From the NCBI RefSeq assembly GCF_012273895.1, contig NC_052107.1:434001-498000 (forward strand): a DNA stretch of 64,000 bases, written 5' to 3'. The notes below the pieces were generated by a model, which searched no databases, had not been told where the DNA came from, and saw only the letters and a program-made list of their open reading frames with translations. Positions 34,791 through 45,940 of this stretch are shown here, piece by piece. Source of the DNA: Zerene cesonia. Lineage: Eukaryota > Arthropoda > Insecta > Lepidoptera > Pieridae. A program made the position numbers and the translations under genes. Within the stretch, counting starts at the first letter, position 1; the number at the start of each line of letters is the position of its first letter.

Positions 34791-36294
34791 TTTTGATCCT
34801 GACTGCATCTACGCGTGACAATTGTCACCGTGTTTCTGTGGTGCTTTACGGGATGGAGATAAATTGAAAAAAGAGTATGAACCGTAAAAAGAAATCACTT
34901 TTATATTTCATTTTGTTATTACCTTACAGAACTACATCTTAATCACTTATAAAACAATTATAGATATTCCAGTGTACTCTATGGAAAATATTTTTTGTGC
35001 TTTTTATATTTCTCTAAAATGTACATTATTTATCTAAATTCTTTGAACATATTATCAGGGCAGCGATCTTCAAAGTGTTTATATCCAGTAGGTGTCAGCC
35101 GGAAATGCCGCCCACGGGCAGGCTTCGACCTAATTTCCGGTTTTTATACGTCACTGGACACCTCTGGGGCATAGATGTAATGTGATATGGTTTTTAGATG
35201 TGATTGCTGATTCATGGTAAAAAAGATCTTATCACCGTGACCTAGGTGTTATTTTTAGATGGAATAATGTTTAACTAACTTAAGGTATGTGGAACATAGA
35301 CATAATTATGTATTAAAATGATGATTTCTTTTTATCTCAAATTGCTTTATACAGCCACTTACCGCCAAGGTAATTTATTTATATAACGTGTAAAACGATT
35401 TTAATAGATATTTATGGGGTAAAAGATTTTAATAGAACTTTGTTAGGTTAGCATATTACGAAACATCTTAAGGTATAAGGTCCTTTAAGTAGAGACGGAA
35501 TAAATTAAAGACTATCTGAGTATTGCATGGATATTCAACGTCTTACCGTAGACGTGAGTTGCGAGACTTGGTTTAATTGTACTTTTTATACATTACATAT
35601 TCCGTAGAATATAAATAAAAATCAAGTTTCATAGCCACTAACTGGTTTATGAATGAGTAATTTTGGAAGAAAAAAAAATATCCATCATAGGTATCATAGA
35701 TAGTTTGGCTAATGACGCGGGTTCGAACCCCGAATTTATTCCATTTCAAAATTTCTTATTTTACATTCATACCATTCATAATTATTATCTGCCATACGCT
35801 TCATTTTGTAACGTAAAATAGCGGGGATCATTAATATTATTACGAAGAACAGATATAAGGAAGGACTATTGTAAACACTATGAAACTCGGCGTTAAATTT
35901 GATGGCATAATATTTGTGTTGGGCATACGTACAAACTTGATATGAGTATATGGTACAAGGAGTAATTTAAGCAATTTGTAAAATTTTACCGCCTTCAACA
36001 TTTTTTGTTTGAAAGCGCGTGAAGAAGGCGTGGAAGTCGATGCGACACTGCTTTCTTTGTGTATACTGCCTATATAAAATGTCCTCAATCTAAAAACTGC
36101 TGAAACGATTTTAATGAAACTTGCACTTAACCCCATTTTTCAAAACGTGAAATTTATACCATTATTAAAAAAAATGCTTTGCCTTCTCGCTATACAAACA
36201 ATAAAATAATTTTATCAACAAATATAAATAACACTTCAATGATTGACAGGGGTCACATTTGAAATTTTGAAATATGTATAAGAAAAAAAAATTA
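34791..36294. other. A+T-rich spacer
   Basis: The 98-codon minus frame at 35840-36136 overlaps a Helitron-core phrase ('aaactgctgaaacgatttta') near 36090 and is not called. Confidence 0.4.
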
Positions 36295-36306
36295 TACATA
36301 TATATG

Positions 36307-36310
<4 letters not shown>

Positions 36311-36397
<87 letters not shown>
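36311..36397. repeat. (TA)n microsatellite, 87 bp uninterrupted
   Basis: About 43 TA units without interruption, with imperfect TA/TG units just before it from about 36295. The 86-codon Tyr-Ile frame through it is meaningless. Confidence 0.98.
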
Positions 36398-36399
<2 letters not shown>

Positions 36400-36635
36400 T
36401 TCTTAGACAATACGATAATCACCAAGTAGAACTAAAAAGCTTTATAAATGCATACAGCAAGGTACATACTGAGAGCAGTCGTGGACCCGCTGGGAGAGGA
36501 CTTAAACGAATTGAGATTTGATGCTGTTTAAATTGCTTTCTTATTTAACAGATGTAAGGATTTTCCTTTAAAGCGGGGTGAGGTTTCACTAATTTGCAAA
36601 GTAGATAAATAAAAATGAATTGATCAATAACTAGG

Positions 36636-36729
36636 CGTGAAACTCTAGAACGGCTAGACCTTTTCGGCACAAGGAAGGTTCTTATAAAGAGAAAAACGTA
36701 CTACGGGTGAAGCCGAGACAGACTGCTAG
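36636..36729 (+). mobile_element. Helitron H4, 3' part
   Basis: 'aaggaaggttcttataaaga', 'tacgggtgaagccgagacag' and a terminal CTAG before T. The 5' terminus is not found. Confidence 0.55.
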
Positions 36730-36759
36730 TAATTAATAATCGCGTAAAAATAAGCCAAA

Positions 36760-36899
36760 GTAGATCCTGACTATAATATACCTCTGTACCGAATACCAGA
36801 CAGATGATAAGCTGTTTTCGCGTGAAAGAATAACAAACATCCGTACATGCATCTCACCATCCATCCAGCCATAAAACTTTCGCGTTTATAATATTACTG
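36760..36899 (-). mobile_element. Helitron H1-like, degraded
   Basis: The minus strand starts 'tcccagtaatattataaac' and keeps the 'ttgttattctttcacgcga' block. Its 3' hairpin is missing; it follows the H4 fragment almost directly. Confidence 0.5.
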
Positions 36900-37005
36900 G
36901 GATAGCCTTAGGCTTGTAGCATTGTTCATAAATATTCATTTTACTTTGTAGAATGCCTCAAGTCACATAAATAGTGCATCTGCATTTCAAACTATTCTTT
37001 GACAG

Positions 37006-37088
37006 CGATTACCACACCCACACCGCCCTACCGGTTATGTGCTACACCTCCGCCATCAAAGCGAACAGCGGATATATTTAGTGAACAG
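37006..37088 (+). CDS. Candidate internal exon, 83 bp
   Basis: A G+C-rich 83-bp island sits between an acceptor-like site (pyrimidine-rich text ending ctttgacag, AG at 37004-37005) and a donor-like site (CAG|GTAACA, GT at 37089). One frame reads ITTPTPPYRLCATPPPSKRT then ADIFSEQ, proline-rich and disordered in character. A second frame is also open (RLPHPHRPTGYVLHLRHQSE...), and the third has a stop. Two open frames prevent a firm reading. No protein family is recognised. It could equally be a regulatory or non-coding island. Confidence 0.22.
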
Positions 37089-38162
37089 GTAACAGGAACG
37101 CTTTGAAACATAACACTTCCGTTGGCCAGCTGGATGACATAGATTATTGTTTATTATTGTGAGGTAGTGCTGAAATCGTGCAGCCTCTTAGAGGCGGGTC
37201 GAGTTTGCAGAGCTTTGATAGGATTGTATTACATGTTTATATATTTAGGATCAAATAGGCATTGTTAACAGAGAATCCTCCGGTACAGGAAATGTATCGA
37301 ACGAATGGTCTTAACAGAAAGACAGAAAAAAAAGAAAGAAATAATAATCATTTAGCGAGACAGTGTGACACAAAACATTGAAGAAAATACATAGAATAAT
37401 TAAACAAAGAGAAAAAAGGATGTCATTAAAAATAATGAGTAAATAGAAGATAAAAACGAATTACAACAGCAATTTTTTCACAACACCTCTTGTGTATTAC
37501 GTAGTTGTCAGTTAATACTTTCAGCTCAAATGTAAAAAGAACACCGTGTCATATCTGTTTTTAACTCATCTATATGTGGCGTTTAAAAATAAACGGAAAC
37601 ACGCGTGTCGATAGATTTTATACTTTTGAACATATTCAAGCTCCTGTATATTGTGCGAAAGATATTTTTAGCCAGATCTACCCTTCTACACTTATATTAC
37701 AAAGAGGTAACATTATTTTTTGTATGTTTGTAACGTTTTCAGGTAAAACCACTGTTTGACGGTGAGCGATTCTACTGAAAGGTGCTTAGGTCAATCTCTT
37801 AGAAAATCAAATGTCATGTAGATTTTATGAAGCTTTTTATTTCATGTATCGTAGAGTTGTAAAAAAAATGTCCGCAATTTATTGTATACTTTTAACATTT
37901 ATATTTCGAAGTAAGTCCCGAATGGATGAAGCGAATTACATGTAATTTTTAAATCGGAATCGTACCCTTGGGATAAGTGGTGTCTGCGTTGGGAACAAAA
38001 CCATCGTTAAAAATATTTATTTGTAATAAAGTTCAAAAATTTAAGAATTCAGCCGATGATGTCAATAATTCTAAATTGTGTTTTAGCATCTTAGTTTAAT
38101 TTCAATAGTATTTTCTGTATGCCTGTATTCACTTGATAGTTCTGTCATTGATTTATTTAACA
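37089..38162. other. A+T-rich spacer
   Basis: A short H2-like phrase ('tgtatgtttgtaacgttttca') lies near 37720-37741. No gene is seen. Confidence 0.45.
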
Positions 38163-38342
38163 CTAGACGCTCGACCCGGTCCCGCCCGGATCCAGCATTT
38201 TATCGGGATAAAAGTATGCTATGACCCAAGTCAGCTCATACCCTGTCTGTGTACCAAATTTCATCAAAATCCTTTCAGTAGTTTTTAGCGTGATTGACGG
38301 ACAAACATCCAAACAAAGAAACTATCCCATTCATTAGTGTGA
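38163..38342 (-). mobile_element. Helitron-like element H5
   Basis: On the minus strand it starts TCACACTAATGAATGG and ends 'gcgggaccgggtcgagcg' then TCTAG. The core 'gatgaaatttggtacac' is kept. Confidence 0.78.
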
Positions 38343-39185
38343 TAACTATGATCTAATAAGTACTTTGTATCAATACTGTAAAGAGTAATACATATCCTTA
38401 AAACTAGCTTCTGTACAAACGGCTGTGAGCAAGAAAGACATTAACTAAAACTATTACAAATAGAATAGTACCACGAAAAATTTTACACAGATCATTCGAC
38501 ATGCCTTCTCATTCACTGCTTCTCCAATACCAATGTTTTATTAATCAGATATGGAAAGGAAGTAATGGAAAGCAAAATTTTGCAACTATATGAAAATTGT
38601 CTGCTACAAGGTGTTTCGAATGCATAACACAATTAAAGTTTTAGTTGCGTCCGACCTAATTACCTTTAAGTAAATAATATTCATGTTTTATATTGCAACA
38701 CACACCTATTGAAATGGTAAATTTTAGAAGTGAGCATTTTATTTTTCTTTAGAAAATTAATACCACAATTATTGCCCCAGAATAAAGAGGCAGGATGCAG
38801 AAATACAACGCCTTTGTTCACTTAGTAAAAGCCAATAAATGTCTCAACTAATTGATAGTATTTAATACAGTAAATTAAATGAAAACGACATTTTGACATG
38901 TGCGTGACAACCCCTAAAAAGTGTCCCGAGTTGCTAATAACTTGACGTACGTAGCTCGGGCTCGTTCCTATCGCGTCGCGCCCGCGCCCCTTTATTCTTG
39001 CAGATGATTTTGATATAAATAACACAGTTTCCGTAAAAGTTAAATTAATGTTTGTAATTGTTTTATTGATAATATTATAAGGACTTTACAAACATCAATT
39101 ATATTTTTAAACTAAACTAAACTGTCAGAATTAAACCAAATTGATATGGAGCCAACGGCGCATCAGTTTTCAAATAAAAGAGCAA
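38343..39185. other. A+T-rich DNA with one CpG-rich patch
   Basis: 38940-38995 is rich in CpG (tatcgcgtcgcgcccgcgcc) in contrast to its surroundings. No gene can be assigned to it. Confidence 0.4.
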
Positions 39186-39290
39186 AAACAAACTTAAACT
39201 CAAACATTTATTTATTCAATTAGACTTCTCATACAAGCACTCTTGAATCGTTATAACATACTTTTAACATTTACCACATTCGGTACATCC
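39186..39290 (-). mobile_element. LINE 3' end, tail at left
   Basis: Same family as 20033-20135, with 'aaacttaaactcaaacattt' as the tail on the complement. It forms an inverted pair with 39866-39955, tails facing outward. Confidence 0.68.
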
Positions 39291-39509
39291 ATTCTAAAAT
39301 TCTAAGGTAAATAAATCAATTTTTAAAATCTGTTATAAACAACACTCTATATTGTTACACCTTAGCATCGAATACCGACAAAAAAAGGGCAAAAGGCACG
39401 TCCATATCCTAAAATATCCAAGTTACAAATACCTTGACGTTACACGAGCTCACTAAATCTGTCACCTTCGGCAGCACAAAGAAATCTGCTAACTAAATTG
39501 ACCCATTAA

Positions 39510-39635
39510 AAAGACAAAGATTTTACACCTAACTTGGTGGCTGAAATATCCAATGATTCAGATGATCAGCTGTTGGAGGAATCGAAACTTTATCAAGATA
39601 CATTATGGTTGAATTTTGATTATCCTCCAGCTGAG
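39510..39635 (+). CDS. Candidate exon with strong donor site
   Basis: A frame opens after TAA at 39507-39509 and reads KDKDFTPNLVAEISNDSDDQ, then LLEESKLYQDTLWLNFDYPP and AE. At 39636 it meets GAG|GTGAGA, a close match to the donor consensus; without splicing the frame stops at 39645. The peptide is acidic and soluble, and codon use is less A+T-skewed than in chance frames here. No acceptor with a good pyrimidine tract is evident, so it could be a first exon with another start, a dead exon, or chance. No family recognised. It is bracketed by two inverted LINE 3' ends. Confidence 0.28.
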
Positions 39636-39865
39636 GTGAGACAGTGAAATACATGGAATTCCGTGCTCCAAGTAGGAATTAATGTCATCTGTATATAAAC
39701 ATTGTATGCGATGTTTGATCTCGATAATTTAAGCGTTTATAATTGCAGTTTTGTATCTGAAGGATAAAAGATGTATTATTTTGATTGCATCTATAAAACG
39801 TTTGTTTATTTGTTTGTCTTTCTTTCGCGTCGCATCACAATAATTTTATGATACCGATGGATAAC

Positions 39866-39955
39866 CGGTGGTAAATATTAAAACTGTAATATGACGATTC
39901 AAATATGCTTCTATAAGAAGTCTATTTGAATAAATAAATGTTTGAGTTTGAATTT
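39866..39955 (+). mobile_element. LINE 3' end, tail at right
   Basis: 'atgacgattcaaatatgctt', 'aagaagtctatttgaataaa' and the tail 'tgtttgagtttgaatttga'. It is the plus-strand partner of 39186-39290. Confidence 0.68.
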
Positions 39956-40151
39956 GATACTTTTTTTTCTAGAGATAGCTAGGAGGATCTCACACCCATG
40001 AAAGATCCATTGGGATGCGCATGTGAATCAGACCGAAATTTATAAATTCAGATAGATCGTGATGTGTTAAAAATGTGATATACAGTATGATAATTGCTGT
40101 CAATTATTTTGAACCATGCGAGTGAAGCCGTGTGTGGAAGCATATTATAAT

Positions 40152-40446
40152 GGAAGTCGAGCTTCGGCACGAATTGCGTCAGCTATGCACAGGCACTACT
40201 ATAGAATATCTGCTTGAAATATTACTGTTACTGTGTTTCGTTGTGTGAATGTGGGAGCCGGAGCTCGTATCCTTTTCCTCACCCTTCCCAGTCTATTCCT
40301 ATATTATCGTCATAAATCCTTATTTTATCCGCATTCTTCTGTACGCTGGCAACACATTTGCAAAGACATTATCTTCTTCTTTGTTCATGGGCGGTGGTGG
40401 TTACTTACCATCAGAAATCCCACCAGCTCGGTTTCCCAATAACTAG
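40152..40446 (+). mobile_element. P1 retroposon, diverged, no poly(A)
   Basis: The head 'cttcggcacgaattgcgtca' and the 'gaatgtgggagccggagctcg' middle are recognisable, and the 3' part ends near 'ttcccaataactag'. Open frames of 65-69 codons inside are part of the repeat. Confidence 0.7.
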
Positions 40447-40694
40447 ATTTCCCTCATGCTTAATTTTTTTGCAATAAAAGCTCTTGTCTCATTCCATATA
40501 AGAAAATCCACGAAACAAAACCAGTTAAAATATAGTGTCGAAGCGAACCGTCAAAGTGGTAATAAAATTTAAAAATATCCACAAGGCCAGGTTATATTGG
40601 CCATAAAGGGGACTGGAATTACCTATATGGATGGATCAAACACAGGTATATTTTATAGCGCTTTATGAAACATGGAGGTACATACATATGAATA

Positions 40695-40863
40695 TTATAC
40701 TAATATATTAAAGTGGAAACTTTTTTATTTTTGTTTGTAATAATTTCAAACAAAAACTATTGGACTGATTTCAAAAATTCTTTCACTATTAGATAGCTGT
40801 AACTTCACTGAGTGATTGGCTATATATGTATATACGACGGGCGAAGCCGGGGCGAATAGCTAG
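40695..40863 (+). mobile_element. Helitron-like element H2
   Basis: 'actaatatattaaagtgg' at the left and 'gcgaagccggggcgaatagc' then TAG at the right, ending in CTAG at 40860-40863. The internal H2 core is well kept. Confidence 0.8.
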
Positions 40864-41009
40864 AAATACTATTTATTAGAACAAGTTGTCAACTCATTTT
40901 GTTAGTAACAATCGTTTGCTTCCAACTATTAAAAAATTCAAAGAGAAAAACATGGTTTTATAGTATATCATTTTGATTAGAAAAAATTGATCAAGTGAGA
41001 GTTGGACTC

Positions 41010-41125
41010 TCGACTCAAACTCAAACTCAAACATTTATTTATTCAATTAGACTTCTTATAGAAGCACTTTTAAATCGTCATTAGATCATATGTCATAGTT
41101 TTGACATTTACCAACGGTGAAGTAA
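41010..41125 (-). mobile_element. LINE 3' end with three tail units
   Basis: The plus strand begins 'gactcaaactcaaactcaaa', that is (TTTGAG)n on the complement, then 'catttatttattcaattag'. The best-preserved tail of this family in the window. Confidence 0.7.
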
Positions 41126-41855
41126 AGGTTCTGTACAAGTCTAAATACCAACTGTTATAAAATTGGTTGTCCATCCAACTTATAACCTACCTCTTAGGTA
41201 CTTATTATTTGTTGCTATAGTAACATTTATTGCTATAGCGGAAACAGAAATACATCAACCCACCACCACTCCCACATAAAAAGCACCTCCTACATTCTCC
41301 TAAACTACAATTGATTACTTTTATAACAGTTCCCCATAAATTATCTTTAATTATTAGCAAAAAAACAAAAGAATCATTCTTTTATTACATCCAAACATAC
41401 AAAACGTTGATAATTTATTGCAGTTAAAACAATTCACACCTGGCACCTGTAATCATTTAACATTTCGCACACACATAATTTTAGGTGTAAAATTCTTTGA
41501 TATAAAGAATTGTATTACTGTTTGACTGATAAACTTTTAACGGGTGCGCTGAAAAGAAATTATGAGCTGATTTTTAAATATTTAGATCGTTTATCTGGGC
41601 TAAGTGCATTTGATTTATTCTTAGGCATTGCGGTTGCGTCAATTGTGTCGATAACATTCCGTCTAATAAAAGAAAGAAATAAAGAAATAATATTTATTTT
41701 ACACACATATACCCACCACGGATCATAATAGATAACAACAGAAGAGAATAAAAGGCGAATGTGTGTGTTCGATTTTCGTAATTAAAAGAATATGTGGATT
41801 GAAATGGATTTGTATAAATAGATAGATTTAGATCTTGTGGACAACGTATAACTTA
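41126..41855. other. A+T-rich spacer
   Basis: A 72-codon plus frame (41510-41728) has a hydrophobic middle (LSAFDLFLGIAVASIVSITF) but ends in A+T-rich, LINE-tail-like text. I do not call it. Confidence 0.35.
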
Positions 41856-42052
41856 CTAGCTGCGCCCCGCGGTTTCACCCGTGTAAGTCCGTATTCCTTA
41901 GAAATTCAGGGAAAAAAGTTGCCTATGTGTTATTCCAGTTATCCAGCTATCTACGTATCAAATTTCATTGCAATCGGTTCAGTAGTTTTTGCGTCAAAGA
42001 ACATCAAACACACACATCCTTACAAACTTTCGCATTTATAATATGAGTAGGA
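41856..42052 (-). mobile_element. Helitron H1, full length, target of an S1 insertion
   Basis: On the minus strand it starts TCCTACTCATATTATAAATG and ends GGGGCGCAGCTAG. The adjacent S1 SINE duplicated the last bases of this end (atgagtaggatt). Confidence 0.92.
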
Positions 42053-42054
42053 TT

Positions 42055-42268
42055 TTTCTTTTAAAATCCCGTGTCCCCTAGTGGGGTATGGGGCAGATGA
42101 TGTACATCCGTTTCACTGATCGATTTTCTTTAGGGACAAGTAGGTGATCAGCCTTCTGTGTCCTGCCAGACCGAGACATTTTTTTTTTTGTGCGTCCCCA
42201 CCGGGAATTGAACCCAGGACCCCTCGGTTCTACGCTCACGCGTTAACCACTGTACCAAGGAGGCGGTC
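42055..42268 (-). mobile_element. S1 SINE inserted at the end of an H1 Helitron
   Basis: The complement has A-box-like TGGTACAGTGG, B box GGTTCAATTCC, an internal A run and the S1 3' end. A perfect 12-bp duplication atgagtaggatt lies at 42043-42054 and 42269-42280. Confidence 0.95.
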
Positions 42269-42389
42269 ATGAGTAGGATTAGTAGGATTTTATTTTAAGT
42301 AGGTAACAGACGTTAGACTAAGCGATCGCAGTTATTGTAAAGACAATCTTGTGAAGGGTCATAAATATTTTCAATATTGAATCCCTTCT

Positions 42390-42554
42390 ACATGACTGCG
42401 ATAGTAACTCTACCTGTCTGTTTGTCTTTCTAAATATGGATAAATTTCTAAAAATGGATACAATTTGCTATTTAGGTAGCTTGAGACCTGAATAATACAC
42501 GGAAATGCGGATTTTCCTTTTACTACGCGGGTAAATTCGCGGGCGGAAACCTAG
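42390..42554 (+). mobile_element. Helitron-like element H6
   Basis: It ends 'gcgggtaaattcgcgggcgg' and AAACCTAG before T; the hairpin GCGGG...CGCGGGC lies at the end. The left limit is approximate. Confidence 0.6.
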
Positions 42555-42803
42555 TCTGGATATATTGTATCATTAAATAATGATTTCTCTATAATTCCAT
42601 CGCCAATCGCAATATTAATATTACCTTGAAAATAAACCTACCTTTAACAAGCTCGTAAATCCCACATATGAGGTACATCGCTATAGCACCTATGTTTACA
42701 TCTGGCGATTTGGCCAGATTGGACAGGGTAAATATTTATTCTGTGGACGTGGCAAGTGATCATACCTAATATTATTAGGATGTTTTATTAAAGAAGAAGT
42801 TGT

Positions 42804-43004
42804 AGCAGGTACGGTTCAGTGGTTAGGACCTGTATTTCAATCGGAAAGTCAAGGGTTCAAGACTGAATGAGCGTGCGAGAAATAAATTAATTTTCAAATT
42901 TATCCTCAAACTTCATCACCACTGCTCGAAACGGTGAAGGAATACATCGTGAGGAAACCGGCATGTCAAAGAGTCAAAAGTTCGGCATGTGACATACAAA
43001 ATAT
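42804..43004 (+). mobile_element. S2 SINE, head and middle only
   Basis: The head 'gtacggttcagtggttagga' and B box GGTTCAAGACT are diverged. Similarity stops after 'gttcggcatgtgacat', so the tail third is missing. Confidence 0.75.
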
Positions 43005-43027
43005 TATGCATCTACTACATATATATC

Positions 43028-43239
43028 GACCGTCTCCTTGGTTCAGTGGTTAACGCGTGAGCGTAGAACCGAGGGGTCCTGGGTTCAATTCCCGGTGGGG
43101 ACGAACAAAAAAAAAAAAAAAAGTCTCGGTCTGGCAGGACACAGAAGGCTGATCACCTACTTGTCCCTAAAGAAAATCGATCAGTGAAACGGATGTACAT
43201 CATCTGCCCCATACCCCACTAGGGGACACGGGACTTCAC
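43028..43239 (+). mobile_element. S1 SINE, full length
   Basis: Begins 'gaccgtctccttggttcag', has B box GGTTCAATTCC, an internal A run at about 43105-43121 and the S1 3' end. Perfect 11-bp duplication acatatatatc (43017-43027 and 43240-43250). Close in sequence to the 42055-42268 copy. Confidence 0.94.
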
Positions 43240-43298
43240 ACATATATATCACTACTTGATGTTATTTATTAACTTCTTTTTAACTTTAACATTAATTA

Positions 43299-43440
43299 CT
43301 AGCATTTCGCCCGTGTTACATATATAGCCTATGTCACTCAGCGAAGTTACAGCTTTCTAATTCTGAAAGAATTTTTAAAATCGGGCCAGCAGTTTTTGTG
43401 TTTATCCATAACAAACAAACAAAGAAAAAACCAAATTCTG
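43299..43440 (-). mobile_element. Helitron H2
   Basis: CTAG terminus at 43299-43302 (minus-strand 3' end), short of a few bases in the hairpin. Core 'gaagttacagctttctaatt' kept; the 5' end is altered. Confidence 0.7.
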
Positions 43441-44255
43441 TCACTTTATAACATTAATTTGATAAGAAACATATACTTAATCTACTTAAATATGCATCAT
43501 TTAACCTGAGTATTCCAAATATTTACTTCATGTTATGAAGTTGTAAATACAGAATATGTTTATTAAAATTCGTTGCAGAGATTTTTAATAAAAGCACAGG
43601 AAGGAAAGGACAGTATCGAGTATTTTTCAATAAGACCCGTGAGGCCATGTTGCGGGATACGTAAGGAATTGGACATAACGCAACGAATCTAGACGATAAA
43701 TTTAAAACGCGATGATATGAAGTTTGTTGAACTTAATACAATATGGTTAAGATTGCGGCACATTAAACATATTTGTAACTAATACTTGTCTCGGTATCTC
43801 TCATGTCTACTTGTTATTAAAACTATATAGGTATTTACGTCTCACCACTAAGTTTCCCAAAATGGTATTCCAACATACTAAAGTATTGTAATTTGTCAGT
43901 CCCGATATAGTCTAAATAATTTACCCTTTCCTTCTTAAAATAAAAGAAGAAATTCTTTTAAATGTATTTAACAGTTCATAATTGTATAATTTATACAGTT
44001 AGCGAAAGCGTCAAATGTACAAGAACTGGACACAATGAAAACCGACTTATTATAAAGATTTAGCCGCAACACTAGGGAAATGAGCCAGTTGTTTTGCCTT
44101 ATTAAAATATTTCCGGACGACATTCACTTGCTTATCGTTCTAAATTAGTTATCGATGGAAACTCTTTTGCAAAACATTATGTTATCGGAACCTAGTGCAG
44201 TATTATGTTATCTGTATCGCATCTAAATCCTAACCCTTCCTCTCCTACTATCCTA
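43441..44255. other. A+T-rich spacer
   Basis: No gene or repeat with clear ends. Confidence 0.5.
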
Positions 44256-44422
44256 TCCTACTAATATTATAAAGGCGAAAGTTTGTAAGGATGTGAGTGT
44301 GTTTGTTGCTCTTTTACGCAAAAACTACTGAACCGATTGCAATGAAATTTGGTACGTAGACAACTGGTTAACTGGAATAACATAAGGGCAAGTTTTATCC
44401 CGATTTTCCTACGGGATATAGA
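44256..44422 (+). mobile_element. Helitron H1 lacking its 3' end
   Basis: A clear 5' half starting TCCTACTAATATTATAAAGG up to 'ttttcctacgggatatag', then the similarity ends before the hairpin and CTAG. Such 3'-less copies are expected to be immobile. Confidence 0.8.
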
Positions 44423-44568
44423 ATAAAATAAATTATTTTTCGTACTATAAATGCGACAGCGATGTATGGATGATTCAATCATGCCATATCTATTATTTTC
44501 ATCAAATTTAACAGAGTTGTTGCTTAGGTCTAGTTCTGCCTCTAGTTTTGTCCATAAGATGCAGCTAA

Positions 44569-44735
44569 TCTACATTAATATTATGAACAGGAAAGTTTTG
44601 CATTTTTGTGTGTTTGTAACGTTTTCACGCAAAACCATTGAATCGATTTCAAAAATTCTTTCACCATTAGTAAGCTGCAACTTCACTGAGTGATAGTATA
44701 TACATACCACGGGTGAAGCCGGGGCGAACAGCTAG
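44569..44735 (+). mobile_element. Helitron-like element H2, full length
   Basis: Starts TCTACATTAATATTATGAAC and ends 'gggtgaagccggggcgaac' then AGCTAG before T. Good match across the length. Confidence 0.85.
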
Positions 44736-44899
44736 TCGATAATTAATAAACAATGAGTCCCAACATTAATGAAATCTCAACAATAATGTATATAATAACC
44801 TTCATAATCACTCAACCGCGATCACTCGCTATCAAAGTGTTTGTTAAACAGGGCGTAATGTACAACGGTCATAAACAACATTACCTGTGAAATATAGTC

Positions 44900-45940
44900 T
44901 GTGGAGCAGTGCCGTTTTACGTACCGTGGGTGACCATGATGCACCGTGTTTGGGGACACCGGAAGTTGTGTGGGTATTTTTGTGTTTGGGGGGAAAAACA
45001 AGTTTTAGTGTTAAACAAGATTTTTACCGTAGTGGAAAATGTGGTATTTGGCTTGTCAGTTGTAAAAGGTAAAATCCGAATTTCAACGTATTGCAGGATA
45101 TTCCGTTTTTTTTTCATAATTCCTGTTTTCTGAATGGATGAAAAAGAAATAGAACTTATTATAACAAAGCCTAAACTTAATTTACAATAAGTAGCTAAAG
45201 GTAGTAAGTTAATAGACTACGCTTTTTTTAACCAGAAGTTTTCTATATTTCACAATCATTTCAACAGTTTACGAGATTCAACAGTCATATAGACACAATT
45301 TTCATAGAGTTATTTAATAACGCAAACATAATGCTTAAAGCTCGTGGATATAATTAATTCGTGTCACTTTAATTTACACACAACCGCCACCGAAAACAAA
45401 TTGTCCAAAGCTATCACACAAGCACCATACCCACGTATATCTATTTCCACACCCATATCACAAAGCACAAAAACATAAACCCGCCCACCGAAATATCTAT
45501 CTACCCACATGTCCGCGCAACCCACCGGCGTGGTCACCCGAGCGTTTGGCAAGTACATTGGCTGGGCTCCAAGTTCCCGCTATTTGCTTATAATTCCGAA
45601 TCAATATGCCAGCACACGTGCATCTGACTATTCCCCTCATAAACGGTGTAATCGTTGCTGTAATTCACGCACAATTGCAATTTAGAACCATATAACATGT
45701 TATGCCAGCGAACTGTATTGCCTTATTAAAGTATCTATTAGCGATGTGTGGTGACGTCATAATGTTGAGTTATTGTCGATGGACAACACGTGGGTCGTCT
45801 TAGGTGCTGGTTGAGTGCGTGTGAGTGTGTGAGTGAGTTAAATGTGTGAAAAATGTAACTGTTTCGTTTGTCGTAGGCAATGTTATAATGTGTAAAGCGT
45901 TGAGTGTGTGTGTGAGTGTGTGTGAGTGTGTCAAAATTGA
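44900..45940. other. Region of alternating strand skew, no gene called
   Basis: 44930-45080 is G-rich on the plus strand, 45365-45530 is C-rich with almost no G runs, and 45815-45935 is a (GT/GA)n tract such as 'gtgtgtgtgagtgtgtg'. The open frames here (for example Thr-His repeats on the minus strand) reflect this composition. Confidence 0.55.

Noticed and set aside
36165..36425. 86-codon frame of repeated Tyr-Ile
   Set aside because: It is the translation of the (TA)n microsatellite.
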